Source of the DNA: Bryobacterales bacterium
GTDB taxonomy: Bacteria > Acidobacteriota > Terriglobia > Bryobacterales > Bryobacteraceae
DNA length: 64,000 nt
Direction: 5' to 3'
Assembly: GCA_016789905.1 (NCBI GenBank)
Contig: JAEUQC010000015.1
Location: 1 to 64,000, forward strand
Of this stretch, positions 54,001 to 61,219 are shown one piece after another (the first letter of the stretch is position 1; every line of letters begins with the position of its first letter). A model generated the notes under the pieces. It made no database searches. It was given only the letters and a program-made list of their open reading frames with translations, and had not been told where the DNA came from. The translations under genes and the position numbers were made by a program.

Positions 54001-54423
54001 CAGAGGCTGTTGGAAGTAGGCGCGATCAGCCACGCTCCCAGCCTTCTCCACTGCCTGTTGCTCTTTTCCACGGTCGCTGATATGGATAATCCGGCCGGAC
54101 GCGTCGGTTATCAACATCGTCAAGAATCCTGGGTAGGCGCGGTGCATGTCCAATAGCGCACGGCCGCCACCGGCCGGAGCGGTATGCAGCGAATAGCTCA
54201 GCGCCAGCACCGCCTTCTGGTGAAGTGCCAGGTAACTGTCCACACCCTCACAAACGCGTAGCGCCGCGTCCCGCAAATGTACTTCGGCGTCTTGTCGCAG
54301 ACTCATCCCGAGTTTGCGCACGCCGAAATAGGCCACCGCCATCACAGACACCACCACCAGCGCGAGAAATCGCGTAAGCAGCAGCGTGCTGAACCCAATC
54401 TGATGTCTAGAAAAGAGCCGCAT
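51073..54423 (-). CDS. dCache-PAS-PAS-GGDEF-EAL c-di-GMP turnover protein
   Basis: An 1116-residue membrane protein. Two spans (about 13-33 and 290-308) flank a periplasmic dCache-like sensor (GFLTMLITDASGRIIHISDRG..., FEGRGLGTDPIVAVSAPITDAGG). A HAMP-like linker and coiled coil (345-400) lead to two PAS/PAC domains (about 403-520 and 527-645). A GGDEF domain has an intact GGDEF at 734-738 but no RxxD inhibitory site. The EAL domain is intact (EALVRW 862-867, then EVTES, DDFGTGYS, KIDRSFV, EGVET). It can probably both make and break c-di-GMP, with the EAL activity likely dominant. Its start codon sits in a predicted 10-base stem (see 54419-54490). Confidence 0.93.
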   Translation of the reverse strand: MRLFSRHQIGFSTLLLTRFLALVVVSVMAVAYFGVRKLGMSLRQDAEVHLRDAALRVCEGVDSYLALHQKAVLALSYSLHTAPAGGGRALLDMHRAYPGFLTMLITDASGRIIHISDRGKEQQAVEKAGSVADRAYFQQPLATGKPYVSGVFEGRGLGTDPIVAVSAPITDAGGKFLGIVEGSIDITRLPLTANEGHTSPLVVAQDSEGRVVYSTRHDLHRPLEQWEPYPLGESATDSAFLLADPAQLEPSGDPTPLYSVRFPLNIAGWQVVAAMPAQEIHAEAEQFFREAASLLILVLLVAWELTRLLAGRIASPIVALAGAMKDYQLDGSGAAPVAGDHPAKEISEIEAEFHRLGARLRDSYQQLRAALADRDRTNGQLQEILGELDRKVADRTAQLADSEARYRQVIESSGDIIFRTDLCGNITFHNASFALFITGNTGDDCTGRSVFRLIGSRCRRAVLTAARKQFSEQTPSIYLEYTVTGRGGEIRWIGQSTQLLFNDEQEACGFQGIARDITEKKTAELALREAEERFALAVRGSNNGIWDWDLRTGDVYFAPRWKQMFGIPEGTELRSPEDWFGRIHPEDAAGIRSTIRGYIQMGQDHFEAEHRMRHSDGTWRWVLVSGAAVRGADGRALRIAGSKTDITAGKLADPLTGLPNRLSLLDVIDAWNARLREDPSRQFSLLFLDLDRFKLINDSLGHMRGDHLLLGVAHRLSAALQSVYNTDGIVARVGGDEFVILVETANATEAHTQLAAKIIAAMEPAFHLDGSLVFVSTSIGIANSGVSPSSAENLLRDADTAMYHAKGAGRGRFAVFDSSMHARAVARLGMETDLRRAIDDNEFVLHYQPQVDLTSGTIAGFEALVRWQHPVRGFLPPGEFIPVAEENGVILPLGRWVLKEGCRQMAEWDKLHPEWAHLSMSINLSARQFTDPTLASEVARILSETGLKPQRLHLEVTESMLADDPVVAQEILKQLSTMGVALEVDDFGTGYSCLGQLNQLPFDTLKIDRSFVRALDLERDGHKMLDSIASLAGSLDINVVAEGVETLNHWKYLARLGCQYGQGYYFSRPLDAKAALELAEFRQTTPWTIPSSEIETLAALAEATAEPGAAESSRVR

Positions 54424-54490
54424 CGGGTACGCCGGAGGCTCCTGTTACATCCATGCCTCCGCTCAAAGGCCTTATCGGCCACCCGATGCG
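54419..54490 (-). promoter_or_regulatory. Structured leader RNA candidate of the GGDEF/EAL gene (three-way junction)
   Basis: On the minus strand the 72 bases can fold as a three-way junction. P1 is CGCATCGGGT (54490-54481) with ACCCGATGCG (54428-54419), 10 perfect pairs. P2 is GGCC-GATAA-GGCC (54480-54468). P3 is CGGAGGC (54461-54455) with GCCTCCG (54439-54433) and a 15-base loop. The gene's ATG (54423-54421) lies inside P1, so the folded form would hide it. P3 also carries GGAGG and two ATGs: one starts a 15-codon frame that ends past the main start, the other is followed at once by TAA. It does not match the c-di-GMP-I consensus. Alternatives are a terminator for rraA or a chance repeat. 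Confidence 0.5.
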
Positions 54491-54508
54491 AATAATGAGG
54501 GCTTGCTT

Positions 54509-55420
54509 CTATCTCCGCGCCGGCGCCGGTGCATTCCGCTTCTGGTAGCGCTCCCAGATACGCGGTTCGACGTTGGCCTTCAGATACGTTTCGTACTCTT
54601 GAATCAGCGCCGGATCCGACGGACGGCCGTATATTTCCGTCGATTTATACTTCCCCTCGTCGAACTTGAGTTTCGTCCACACGTCATGAGCGTGAGTTAT
54701 CTCCGCCTCATCCACAATGTCCTGCGCCAGGTGTGGAGGAATGAAATACACCCCTTCCCGGTCGCCCACCACGATATCGCCTGGCAGCACCGTCACATGC
54801 CCAATCCGCACCGGAACGTTAATCCCCGTCACCATCACATCGCGGATTGCATCCGGCACCGCGGTGCGGAAATACCCGCCCATGCCAGTAGGCGCAATCC
54901 CATTCAGGTCACGGATCGCCCCGTCAATCACAAATCCGTTCCCCGTCGTTTTCCATACGTAGTAAGCCAGGTTGTCCCCCACAATGCCGCCCGCGTTCTT
55001 GTTGCCGAAGGCGTCTACAACGAACACATCCCCCTTCTGCAACATGTCGATGGCGGTCTGGTGGCTTAGCCGCGCGCCATTGTGGCCGGCTCGCCATTTC
55101 GCCTGGTCAACATCGGCCACGTCTGGCCGGGATGGCATAAGTTGTAGCGTCATCGCGCGGCCCACCAGATTCTTCGACGGATTAATGATCTGGAAGCCGT
55201 CCACGTATTGGTTGGGATAGCCCTTCCGGACGATGGAGAGCATCTCCTCCGCCGACATCGCGCGGAACTTTTCCAGCAGCGCGTCCGGTGCTTTGGGCCG
55301 GCCGTCGGCAAAGCGCTCGAAAGGGTTCTGTTTCGTGTATTCGATCAACTGCTCTTTGGAGAGCGAGTTGACTTGCGCCAGAGTTGTGAAGGAGAGAAGT
55401 GCGAACAGGGCGAGTTTCAT
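54509..55420 (-). CDS. Exported RraA-like aldolase-family protein
   Basis: A 303-residue protein with a signal peptide (MKLALFALLSFTTLAQ) and the RraA/4-hydroxy-4-methyl-2-oxoglutarate aldolase fold: GRAMTLQLMP, GDVFVVDAFGNKNAGGIVGDNLAYYVWKT and NGFVIDGAIRDLNGI, whose Gly-Asp-Asn-Leu and Asp-x-x-x-Arg-Asp positions match the active site of HMG/CHA aldolases. Export is unusual, since most RraA proteins are cytosolic. It follows pxpA by six bases and closes the pxpBCA operon. A pyruvate-type aldolase or decarboxylase acting outside the cytoplasm is inferred. Confidence 0.82.
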   Translation of the reverse strand: MKLALFALLSFTTLAQVNSLSKEQLIEYTKQNPFERFADGRPKAPDALLEKFRAMSAEEMLSIVRKGYPNQYVDGFQIINPSKNLVGRAMTLQLMPSRPDVADVDQAKWRAGHNGARLSHQTAIDMLQKGDVFVVDAFGNKNAGGIVGDNLAYYVWKTTGNGFVIDGAIRDLNGIAPTGMGGYFRTAVPDAIRDVMVTGINVPVRIGHVTVLPGDIVVGDREGVYFIPPHLAQDIVDEAEITHAHDVWTKLKFDEGKYKSTEIYGRPSDPALIQEYETYLKANVEPRIWERYQKRNAPAPARR

Positions 55421-55426
55421 TTGCCC

Positions 55427-56095
55427 CTATCTTAATAGAGCCTGCGCAATTGCGCGAGCGATGGCCGCCGCCCCCGGCGAATCCCCATGCACGCAGACGG
55501 TATCTATGCCCCCCATGGCGAGTATCTGTGCCGCCGCTTCGGCCGGGTCTTCAATCAGCGCGCCGGGCAGCGCCCGCGAAGCCAGCGAACCGTCCGCGTT
55601 GTAGCGCCGGTCGGCGAACGCCTCGCTCATGGTAGCGAAGCCTTCTTCGGCAAACGCCTCCAGCATCCGCGAACCCGCCAGGCCCACCAGCGTCACACCC
55701 TTGGAATACCGCGCAACGCCCCGCGCGATGGCCCGCGCCAGCGCCGGGTCCCGCGCCGCCTGGTTGTAAAGTGCGCCGTGAGGCTTCACGTGGCCAATCG
55801 CATCGGTGAACTCGCCCAGCCTCCGGACCTGTTCGAAGACCGTCTCGCTCACCGCTTCCAGCGGCAGCGTCAGTTCCACACGTCCGAAGTTCGCCGGGTC
55901 CGGATACCCCGGATGCGCGCCGATTCGCAATTTCCAGCTTTCCGCCTGCGCCACCGATTCACGCATCGTCTCCGGCGACCCGGCGTGTCCGCCGCAGGCG
56001 ATGTTGACCATCGTCAAATACCGCAGCAGCGCCTCCTGCGTTCCGTCTTCTATGTGGGCGGGGATTTCGCCGATATCGGCGTTTATGTGGATCAT
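55427..56095 (-). CDS. pxpA: 5-oxoprolinase subunit PxpA (LamB/YcsF family)
   Basis: A 222-residue protein that, with PxpB and PxpC, hydrolyses 5-oxoproline (pyroglutamate) to glutamate using ATP. Conserved features: INADIGE at the start, VNIACGGHAGSPETM, IGAHPGYPD, HVKPHGALYN, EAFADRRYNADGSLASR and VCVHGDSP. ATG 56095 overlaps the pxpC stop (ATGA at 56092-56095) and was chosen for the conserved MIHINADIGE start. Length is slightly below the usual 244-250, mainly from a shorter INADIGE-to-VNIACGG segment. Confidence 0.9.
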   Translation of the reverse strand: MIHINADIGEIPAHIEDGTQEALLRYLTMVNIACGGHAGSPETMRESVAQAESWKLRIGAHPGYPDPANFGRVELTLPLEAVSETVFEQVRRLGEFTDAIGHVKPHGALYNQAARDPALARAIARGVARYSKGVTLVGLAGSRMLEAFAEEGFATMSEAFADRRYNADGSLASRALPGALIEDPAEAAAQILAMGGIDTVCVHGDSPGAAAIARAIAQALLR

Positions 56096-56964
56096 ATCTG
56101 GCGTATAAGTTCCTCCTGTCCGAGCAGCGCGCGCCGAGCCTCCTCCGGGGACACGAGTTGAAAACGCACGCGGTCCCGCGGACGAAGCTGCGCCACGTTG
56201 GGCAAATCGGCCGAAATCACATTCGCGATTTTCGGGTACCCTCCCGTCGTCTGCTGGTCCACAAATAGAAGGATCGGCTGTCCATTCGACGGAATCTGGA
56301 TCGCGCCAAGCGGAACGCCTTCCGTTACCATTTGGCCATTCTGCCCGCTGGCCGCCGCCGGTCCCGCAAGGCGAAGCCCCATCCGGTTTGCATCCGTGGT
56401 TACCTCGTACTCGCTCGCATAAAATACCTCTTCGTTGCACTGCGCCCATTGCGCGCCGCGCGTGACGCGAATCCGCGTTTCATAACGCGTCAACTCCTCC
56501 GGCACGCGCCCGCTCCCCGCCCCGCCGCCGTGGAAACGCAGCGTGTCGCCCTTGCGCAATGGCGCCGGGCCAAGTCCGCTTGGCAAATGTGTAGACGCGC
56601 TGCCAGCCGTCAAAGGCGCGTCAATACCCCCGGCAACGCACAAGTAGCAGCGGGCGCCGGCCACAAACGCGCCCAGGCGGCATTCCTCCCCAGGCGCCAT
56701 TTCCATCCGCTGATAAACCGGCATTGCCGCCGGCCGGGCGCCGGTAAGAACGATCCGGGCGCCATCGGGAAAGGCAAAGGTGCCGCCGAGCAAGGTCATC
56801 TCCAGCGCCGCCGCGCCCTCCGGATTGCCCAGCAGCCGGTTACCAACTCGCAGCGCCAGCGCATCCGCCGCTCCGGCGCGCGAAACTCCTTGAATGCCAT
56901 GCCCCGCGCGGCCCAGATCCTGGATAGTCGTCAACATTCCCGGCGATGTAACCACGATTCTCAT
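56092..56964 (-). CDS. pxpC: 5-oxoprolinase subunit PxpC (biotin-dependent carboxyltransferase-like)
   Basis: A 290-residue protein with the AHS2 domain pattern: VTSPGMLTTIQDLGRAGHGIQGVSRAGAADALALRVGNRLLGN, GGTFAFPDGARIVLTGA, YLCVAGGIDAP, and SNGQPILLFVDQQTTGGYPKIANVISADLPNVAQLRPRDRVRF near the end. It is the companion of PxpB in the 5-oxoprolinase complex. ATGA overlaps join it to pxpB before it and pxpA after it. Confidence 0.92.
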   Translation of the reverse strand: MRIVVTSPGMLTTIQDLGRAGHGIQGVSRAGAADALALRVGNRLLGNPEGAAALEMTLLGGTFAFPDGARIVLTGARPAAMPVYQRMEMAPGEECRLGAFVAGARCYLCVAGGIDAPLTAGSASTHLPSGLGPAPLRKGDTLRFHGGGAGSGRVPEELTRYETRIRVTRGAQWAQCNEEVFYASEYEVTTDANRMGLRLAGPAAASGQNGQMVTEGVPLGAIQIPSNGQPILLFVDQQTTGGYPKIANVISADLPNVAQLRPRDRVRFQLVSPEEARRALLGQEELIRQI

Positions 56965-57545
56965 GCAGGGAAAAAGGTCACTCGGTCGCCCGGCTGCAGC
57001 AGACTCATCGGGTCGCCGGCGGGGTCAAAAAGCTCCACTGGTGTGCGTCCAATCAGTTGCCATCCTCCCGGGGTGGTCCGCGGGTAGATGCCCGTCTGTG
57101 CTCCCGCAATACCCAGCGCCCCGGCCGGAACCACCTGGCGCGGTTCGGCCCGCCGCGGTGTGTGCAGCGCCGCAGGTAAACCGGTGAGATACGCAAAGCC
57201 GGGGACGAACCCCAAAAACGCAACCGAATATTCGGCCGACGCGTGGAGCTCGATCACCCGCTCTCCCGCCATACTATGGTGCTCGGCCACCGCCAGCAGG
57301 TCCGGCCCGTCGTAGAAGACCGGAATCGTGTGGTGCCTGCCCGGCCGCTGTTCGGCCGTCGCCGCCAGCCGCGCTGCCCGCTCCACGGCTTCGTGTGTCG
57401 TGCGCAGCGGGTCGAAAACGATTAACGTCGATTCGTACGCCGGATGAAGGTTTACCACCCCATCAATGCGCGCCAGCGCTGCCAGGTCGGTTTCCCTCGG
57501 TGGCCGGTCGAAATAGAGCGCTTGGTCGCTCGCGTATCGAAACAT
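56961..57545 (-). CDS. pxpB: 5-oxoprolinase subunit PxpB (AHS1 domain)
   Basis: A 194-residue protein with the AHS1/KipI-like pattern: DGVVNLHPAYESTLIVFDP, HTIPVFYDGPDLLAVAEHHSM, YSVAFLGFVPGFAYLTGLP, TPRRAEPRQVVPAGALGIAGAQTGIYPRTTPGGWQLIGRTP. It is the first gene of the pxpB-pxpC-pxpA-rraA operon. ATG 57545 gives the usual FRYASDQAL start; longer frames lack similarity. Divergent from the PKD-protein gene with 38 bases between starts. Confidence 0.92.
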   Translation of the reverse strand: MFRYASDQALYFDRPPRETDLAALARIDGVVNLHPAYESTLIVFDPLRTTHEAVERAARLAATAEQRPGRHHTIPVFYDGPDLLAVAEHHSMAGERVIELHASAEYSVAFLGFVPGFAYLTGLPAALHTPRRAEPRQVVPAGALGIAGAQTGIYPRTTPGGWQLIGRTPVELFDPAGDPMSLLQPGDRVTFFPA

Positions 57546-57583
57546 CGATTTATGGTACGCCGTAGCGATAGACTCTTGGAAAT

Positions 57584-58645
57584 ATGCGACGGTTTCTTTT
57601 TGCACTCTTCGCCCTGCCGCTGCTGGCATTGGAACGGCCCGGCGTCGAATTCCGCGTGTTCCAGTTTCCCGCCGGTCAGATTCCCCGCATCGATGGCAAA
57701 ATATCTGACTGGTCCATGGTGCCCGAAAATTACTCGATTGGCATGGATCAACTGAAAGATACTGTGAACAACACGCCGATGGACCGAAAGGACCTGGATG
57801 TTTCCGTGAAGGTCGGCTGGGTGAAGGGTTTGAACAGGCTGTATTTCCTCTATGAGGCCAGCGATAACTACTGGGACTTCCGCCACCGGGATTTGCATAA
57901 CGATATCTTCGAACTCGTCGTCGATGGCGACCTTTCCGGCGGGCCGTTCATCAAGCCCTGGCACCCTGTAAAAGGCATGGATCCCAATCTGGCGCATTTC
58001 ACCTTTCACGGCGTCCACGCGCAGAACTACCATATCTTCACGCCTGCCGACGGCAAGGATTGGACCATGGTCTGGGGTTGCCAGCCTTGGATCAAAAACC
58101 TTCCCTACGCCAATGCTGCCTATGACTACAGTTTCAAGCCCGGCCAAAGCGGTAAGTTAGTGCTCGAGTTCTACATCACACCCTTCGACTATGCGGCCTA
58201 TGAAGGACCGGAACGCTCCGTCGAAAGCAAACTCTGGGAGAACAAAGTCATCGGCATGTCGTGGTCCGTGTTGGATTACGACGACGAGAACGGAACCAAG
58301 TACCGTGGGTTCTGGAACCTCTCCCACAAAACCACCATGTATGGCAACGCGTCGGACCTGGTGGCCTTCCGGCTCATGCCCCTCGAAAGCACGCTCCGCC
58401 GGCCAGTGGAAGCCGAGTGGTCGTTCCAGATCGTCGACATGGACCGGAGGCTGGTGGCGTTTCAGGACACAAGCCACGGCCCTATCACCGCATGGCAGTG
58501 GGATTTCGGCGACGGCCAGACCTCTGCCGAACGGCACCCCCAGCACGTCTATACAAAGCCTGGAGAATACGTGGTGACGCTGCATGTGGATGGGCCCAAG
58601 GGCAAGGACAGGAGGACGAAAGTATGGGACGTTGTGTTGCGCTAA
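57584..58645 (+). CDS. Secreted carbohydrate-binding-like protein with a C-terminal PKD domain
   Basis: A 353-residue protein: signal peptide MRRFLFALFALPLLALE, then a beta-sandwich opening with IPRIDGKISDWSMVPENY, typical of CBM9/DOMON-like domains that bind sugars or heme, then a C-terminal PKD domain (about 280-350) with WQWDFGDGQTSAERHPQHVYTKPGEYVVTLHV. The role is probably binding of a polysaccharide or surface component outside the cell. Its 3' end overlaps the next gene's start by 22 bases in another frame. Confidence 0.8.
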   Translation: MRRFLFALFALPLLALERPGVEFRVFQFPAGQIPRIDGKISDWSMVPENYSIGMDQLKDTVNNTPMDRKDLDVSVKVGWVKGLNRLYFLYEASDNYWDFRHRDLHNDIFELVVDGDLSGGPFIKPWHPVKGMDPNLAHFTFHGVHAQNYHIFTPADGKDWTMVWGCQPWIKNLPYANAAYDYSFKPGQSGKLVLEFYITPFDYAAYEGPERSVESKLWENKVIGMSWSVLDYDDENGTKYRGFWNLSHKTTMYGNASDLVAFRLMPLESTLRRPVEAEWSFQIVDMDRRLVAFQDTSHGPITAWQWDFGDGQTSAERHPQHVYTKPGEYVVTLHVDGPKGKDRRTKVWDVVLR

Positions 58646-59739
58646 CGCTTGCTTTGGGGTTGATGGCCATGGGACAACTGCCGCGAAGCGAACCCGCCGC
58701 CGAAGGGATGGACAAAACCCGTCTGGCCCGCGCGTCCTCGCTGCTTTCGGCCGAAGTGAAGGCCGGCCGTGTCGCGGCGGCTTCCATTCTGGTGGCTCGC
58801 CATGGCCGTGTCGTGCTCCACGAAGGCTTCGGCGCAGAACCCGATGCCGTCTACCTCCTGGCCTCCATTTCAAAGCCGGTAAATGCAGTGGCGCTCATGC
58901 TCCTAGTCGAGCGAGGGCTCGTCTCGCTCGACGATCCCGCTTCGCGCTACCTGCCCGAATTGAAAGGCGATAGCCGGGAGGCAATCCGTGTTCGCGACCT
59001 GCTGACGCACACCTCCGGCCTGCCGGACATGCTGCCCCAAAACACCGAACTGCGCCGCGCCCACGCGCCCCTCAGCGAGTTCGTAAAAGGAGTCTTCACC
59101 ACACCACTCCTCTACCAACCGCGCTCCGGCTTCCAATATCAGAGCATGGGCACGCTGCTGGCGGGCGAGATCGTCGAACGCGTCTCCGGCGAAAAACTGC
59201 GGGACTTCCAGAAGCGCGAAATTTTCGATCTGCTCGGCATGAAGGATTCCTCGCTCGGCCTGGGCGGGCGCCGCATTGCCGATACCGTTTTGTGCCAAAC
59301 CGGCACCGGGCCGGATGTCGACCGTTTCGGGCCGAATACGCAGTACTGGCGGGATATGGGCCATCCTTGGGGCGGTATGCATTCCACCGTCACCGATCTT
59401 GCCATCCTCCTGCAGACGTTCCTGAACGGCGGGCATTTCGCCGGCAAGCGTCTTCTGGGCACTGCAACCGTGGCCCGTATGACCACCGATCAGAACGCCG
59501 CGGTTGGAAAGCCCTGGGGCCTGGGTTGGGGCTTGGCCACAAGTCCGGTCTGGGTTTACTGTGGTGACCTTGTTTCGCCTCGCACCTTCGGGCATTCCGG
59601 CGCCACCGGCACCGTCGCCTGGGCGGACCCGGAGAGCGGCGTCGTCACCGTGATTCTCACCACGCGCGCCTCCGCCGTCGACGATGGCCGCCTACTCCGG
59701 ACCGTGTCGAACGCGGTGGCGGCGGCGGTAGTGAAGTAG
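58624..59739 (+). CDS. Serine hydrolase of the class C beta-lactamase family
   Basis: A 371-residue exported protein (MGRCVALTLALGLMAMG). The catalytic SxxK motif is SISK (Ser 81-Lys 84); YQS at 172-174 takes the YxN place, and HSG at 324-326 replaces KTG. These match esterase/DD-peptidase-like members such as EstB rather than true beta-lactamases. Further marks are LLTHTSGLPD and PGSGFQYQSMG-type PRSGFQYQSMGTLLAGEIVE. ATG 58624 lies inside the end of the previous gene, suggesting coupling. Its 3' end overlaps the convergent PEP-CTERM gene by 48 bases. Confidence 0.9.
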   Translation: MGRCVALTLALGLMAMGQLPRSEPAAEGMDKTRLARASSLLSAEVKAGRVAAASILVARHGRVVLHEGFGAEPDAVYLLASISKPVNAVALMLLVERGLVSLDDPASRYLPELKGDSREAIRVRDLLTHTSGLPDMLPQNTELRRAHAPLSEFVKGVFTTPLLYQPRSGFQYQSMGTLLAGEIVERVSGEKLRDFQKREIFDLLGMKDSSLGLGGRRIADTVLCQTGTGPDVDRFGPNTQYWRDMGHPWGGMHSTVTDLAILLQTFLNGGHFAGKRLLGTATVARMTTDQNAAVGKPWGLGWGLATSPVWVYCGDLVSPRTFGHSGATGTVAWADPESGVVTVILTTRASAVDDGRLLRTVSNAVAAAVVK

Positions 59740-60393
59740 CAGCAGCCCAGTTGCCGTCAGTATCCACGCGGCCGGTTCCGGCGTCTCCTCCGGTACGCTG
59801 TAAGTCGTGCTCGCCGTCGCCAGACTTAGGTTCCACATCTGTTCACTCGCCGGAAATGTGTAGATCCGCGCTCCGCCTCCGCCCATGGCTTCAATCGTGA
59901 GCGTAACCGCAATCGCGCCCCGCGAAACGAACCCCACCCCGGAGATCGAGTCGGCATTCACCTGGCAGATCAATCCCGCAATCCCGCCCGGGCACATACG
60001 GGCCTCATCGACATCGGCCCGGTATCCAAACGTGATCCCGTCCACGAAATTCGTGAAATTCCACGTGATCGTCCGGTTCCCGTCCACGCCCTCTCCCAAT
60101 GGCGCCCCGAGAATCGAACTGCCCGCGCCGCCGTCGCTAAAGGCGAGTGGCCCCCACGTTAAGTAGCCCGCACCCAGGTTCGACAAGTCGTAGATCATGC
60201 CCCGTCCGAGTGTCACCTCCATTTGTGACACCTGCCATTGGCCGCTCGGATTGGAGAACTGGAACGCGAACCGGTCCGCCGAATTCCCGTTGGCGCCGGC
60301 CACCGCAGTCCACGTGAAATTCATCTGAAACGGCGCGCCGAAAACAGGCGCGAAAAGACACGCCGTCAGCAGAAGCGCGGAACGAAACTGCAT
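59692..60393 (-). CDS. PEP-CTERM sorted exported protein (second)
   Basis: A 233-residue protein with a signal peptide (MQFRSALLLTACLFAPVFG), a beta-rich body (WTAVAGANGNSADRFAFQFSNPSGQWQVSQMEVTLG) and a PEP-CTERM tail: TPEPAAW, hydrophobic helix ILTATGLLLL, then RRRHR. The basic tail is longer than usual (RRRHRVRHGPE), and its codons are the reverse complement of the end of the serine hydrolase gene (48-base overlap). The body may be a dispase-autolysis-like or 'choice-of-anchor' sandwich; no enzyme motif is visible. Upstream lie an 11-base-spaced direct repeat and a palindrome. Confidence 0.82.
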   Translation of the reverse strand: MQFRSALLLTACLFAPVFGAPFQMNFTWTAVAGANGNSADRFAFQFSNPSGQWQVSQMEVTLGRGMIYDLSNLGAGYLTWGPLAFSDGGAGSSILGAPLGEGVDGNRTITWNFTNFVDGITFGYRADVDEARMCPGGIAGLICQVNADSISGVGFVSRGAIAVTLTIEAMGGGGARIYTFPASEQMWNLSLATASTTYSVPEETPEPAAWILTATGLLLLHYRRRHRVRHGPE

Positions 60394-60479
60394 CTGTAAA
60401 ACCCCTGTAAAACCTAGATGACAATAGGGTTAGCTCAGAACGGCGCCGTTCAATCTGTAGTTTTGCAGAGATTTTGCTA
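60394..60479 (-). promoter_or_regulatory. Upstream region of second PEP-CTERM gene: direct repeats, palindrome, weak sigma-54-like site
   Basis: CTGTAAAACC occurs twice (60394-60403 and 60405-60414), one helical turn apart and directly before the start codon, where it supplies an AGGGG-like ribosome site on the minus strand. GAACGGCGCCGTTC (60438-60451) is a perfect 14-base palindrome. On the minus strand TAGCAAAATCTCTGCA (60479-60464) weakly recalls the sigma-54 consensus but lacks the GG. The palindrome would fall just after a start from that site. Binding function is a guess. Confidence 0.3.
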
Positions 60480-60530
60480 TCGTGCAAGCATTATCTGATG
60501 GGACCGGAATCGAGGCATCGGAAAACTCCG

Positions 60531-61166
60531 TTATCGGCTCATTTCCACCAGCGTTCGCGCGCCCGCCGCGCCCGGCAGTTCATAGCGTTCAATGACCTTG
60601 CACTTGATCTGCCGCCGTCGCGCTTCCCCCGCCGCTTCGGCGATTTCCGCATCGGCGTCCGGTCCCTTATAGAGCAGCACGCGCGCCCCGGCCTTCAGCG
60701 CCGGCGCGAACACCGCCAGCGCCTTGTGCAGCGGCGCCACCGCCCGGCCCGTCACCACATCCGCGCGATTGCGGTGCAGCCACTCTTCGGCGCGATTGGG
60801 GAAAACTTTCACATTCGGCAGCCGCAGTTCGGCAACCACAGACTCCACGAACCGCGCCTTTTTCTGCGTCGCGTCCAGCAGCGAGAACCGAATGTGCGGC
60901 AAAACGAGCGATAACGGAATACCCGGAAATCCGGGGCCCGTGCCCGCGTCCACAATATGGTCGGCGTCCTCAAAGTGCCGCCACGGCAGCACAGAATCCA
61001 GTACATGCTTGATCGCCGCTTCCCGCGGATCAAGAATTCGCGTCAGGTTCATCACCTGGTTGATCTCCACGATCAGTTCCAGGTGGTGCGCGCATTTGGC
61101 GGCCACGTTCCCGCGATGCGGAAGATCTTCGGGAAGAAGCGATTCGAGTTCGGCGGCAAAGGACAC
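60531..61166 (-). CDS. rsmG: 16S rRNA (guanine527-N7)-methyltransferase
   Basis: A 211-residue SAM-dependent enzyme that methylates G527 of 16S rRNA. The family pattern is clear: HHLELIVEINQVMNLTRILDPREAAIKHVLDSVL, the SAM loop VDAGTGPGFPGIPLSLVLP, LLDATQKKARFVESVVAELRL, RADVVTGRAVAPLHKALAVFAPALKAGARVLLYKG. It is usually next to mnmG and parA/parB near the origin; here it is isolated and far from such genes. Divergent from the Gfo/Idh/MocA gene with 53 bases between starts. Confidence 0.94.
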   Translation of the reverse strand: MSFAAELESLLPEDLPHRGNVAAKCAHHLELIVEINQVMNLTRILDPREAAIKHVLDSVLPWRHFEDADHIVDAGTGPGFPGIPLSLVLPHIRFSLLDATQKKARFVESVVAELRLPNVKVFPNRAEEWLHRNRADVVTGRAVAPLHKALAVFAPALKAGARVLLYKGPDADAEIAEAAGEARRRQIKCKVIERYELPGAAGARTLVEMSR

Positions 61167-61219
61167 CTCTCCATTCTGTCACTCGGAAGCGGAATCACGG
61201 GTTGAGTTATCATCGCTCC

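Noticed and set aside
54419..54490. Known c-di-GMP-I or c-di-GMP-II riboswitch
   Set aside because: The conserved GNRA tetraloop-receptor pair and the GGCAAA/CGCAAAG core of class I are absent, and no class II pseudoknot was seen; only the novel fold is reported.
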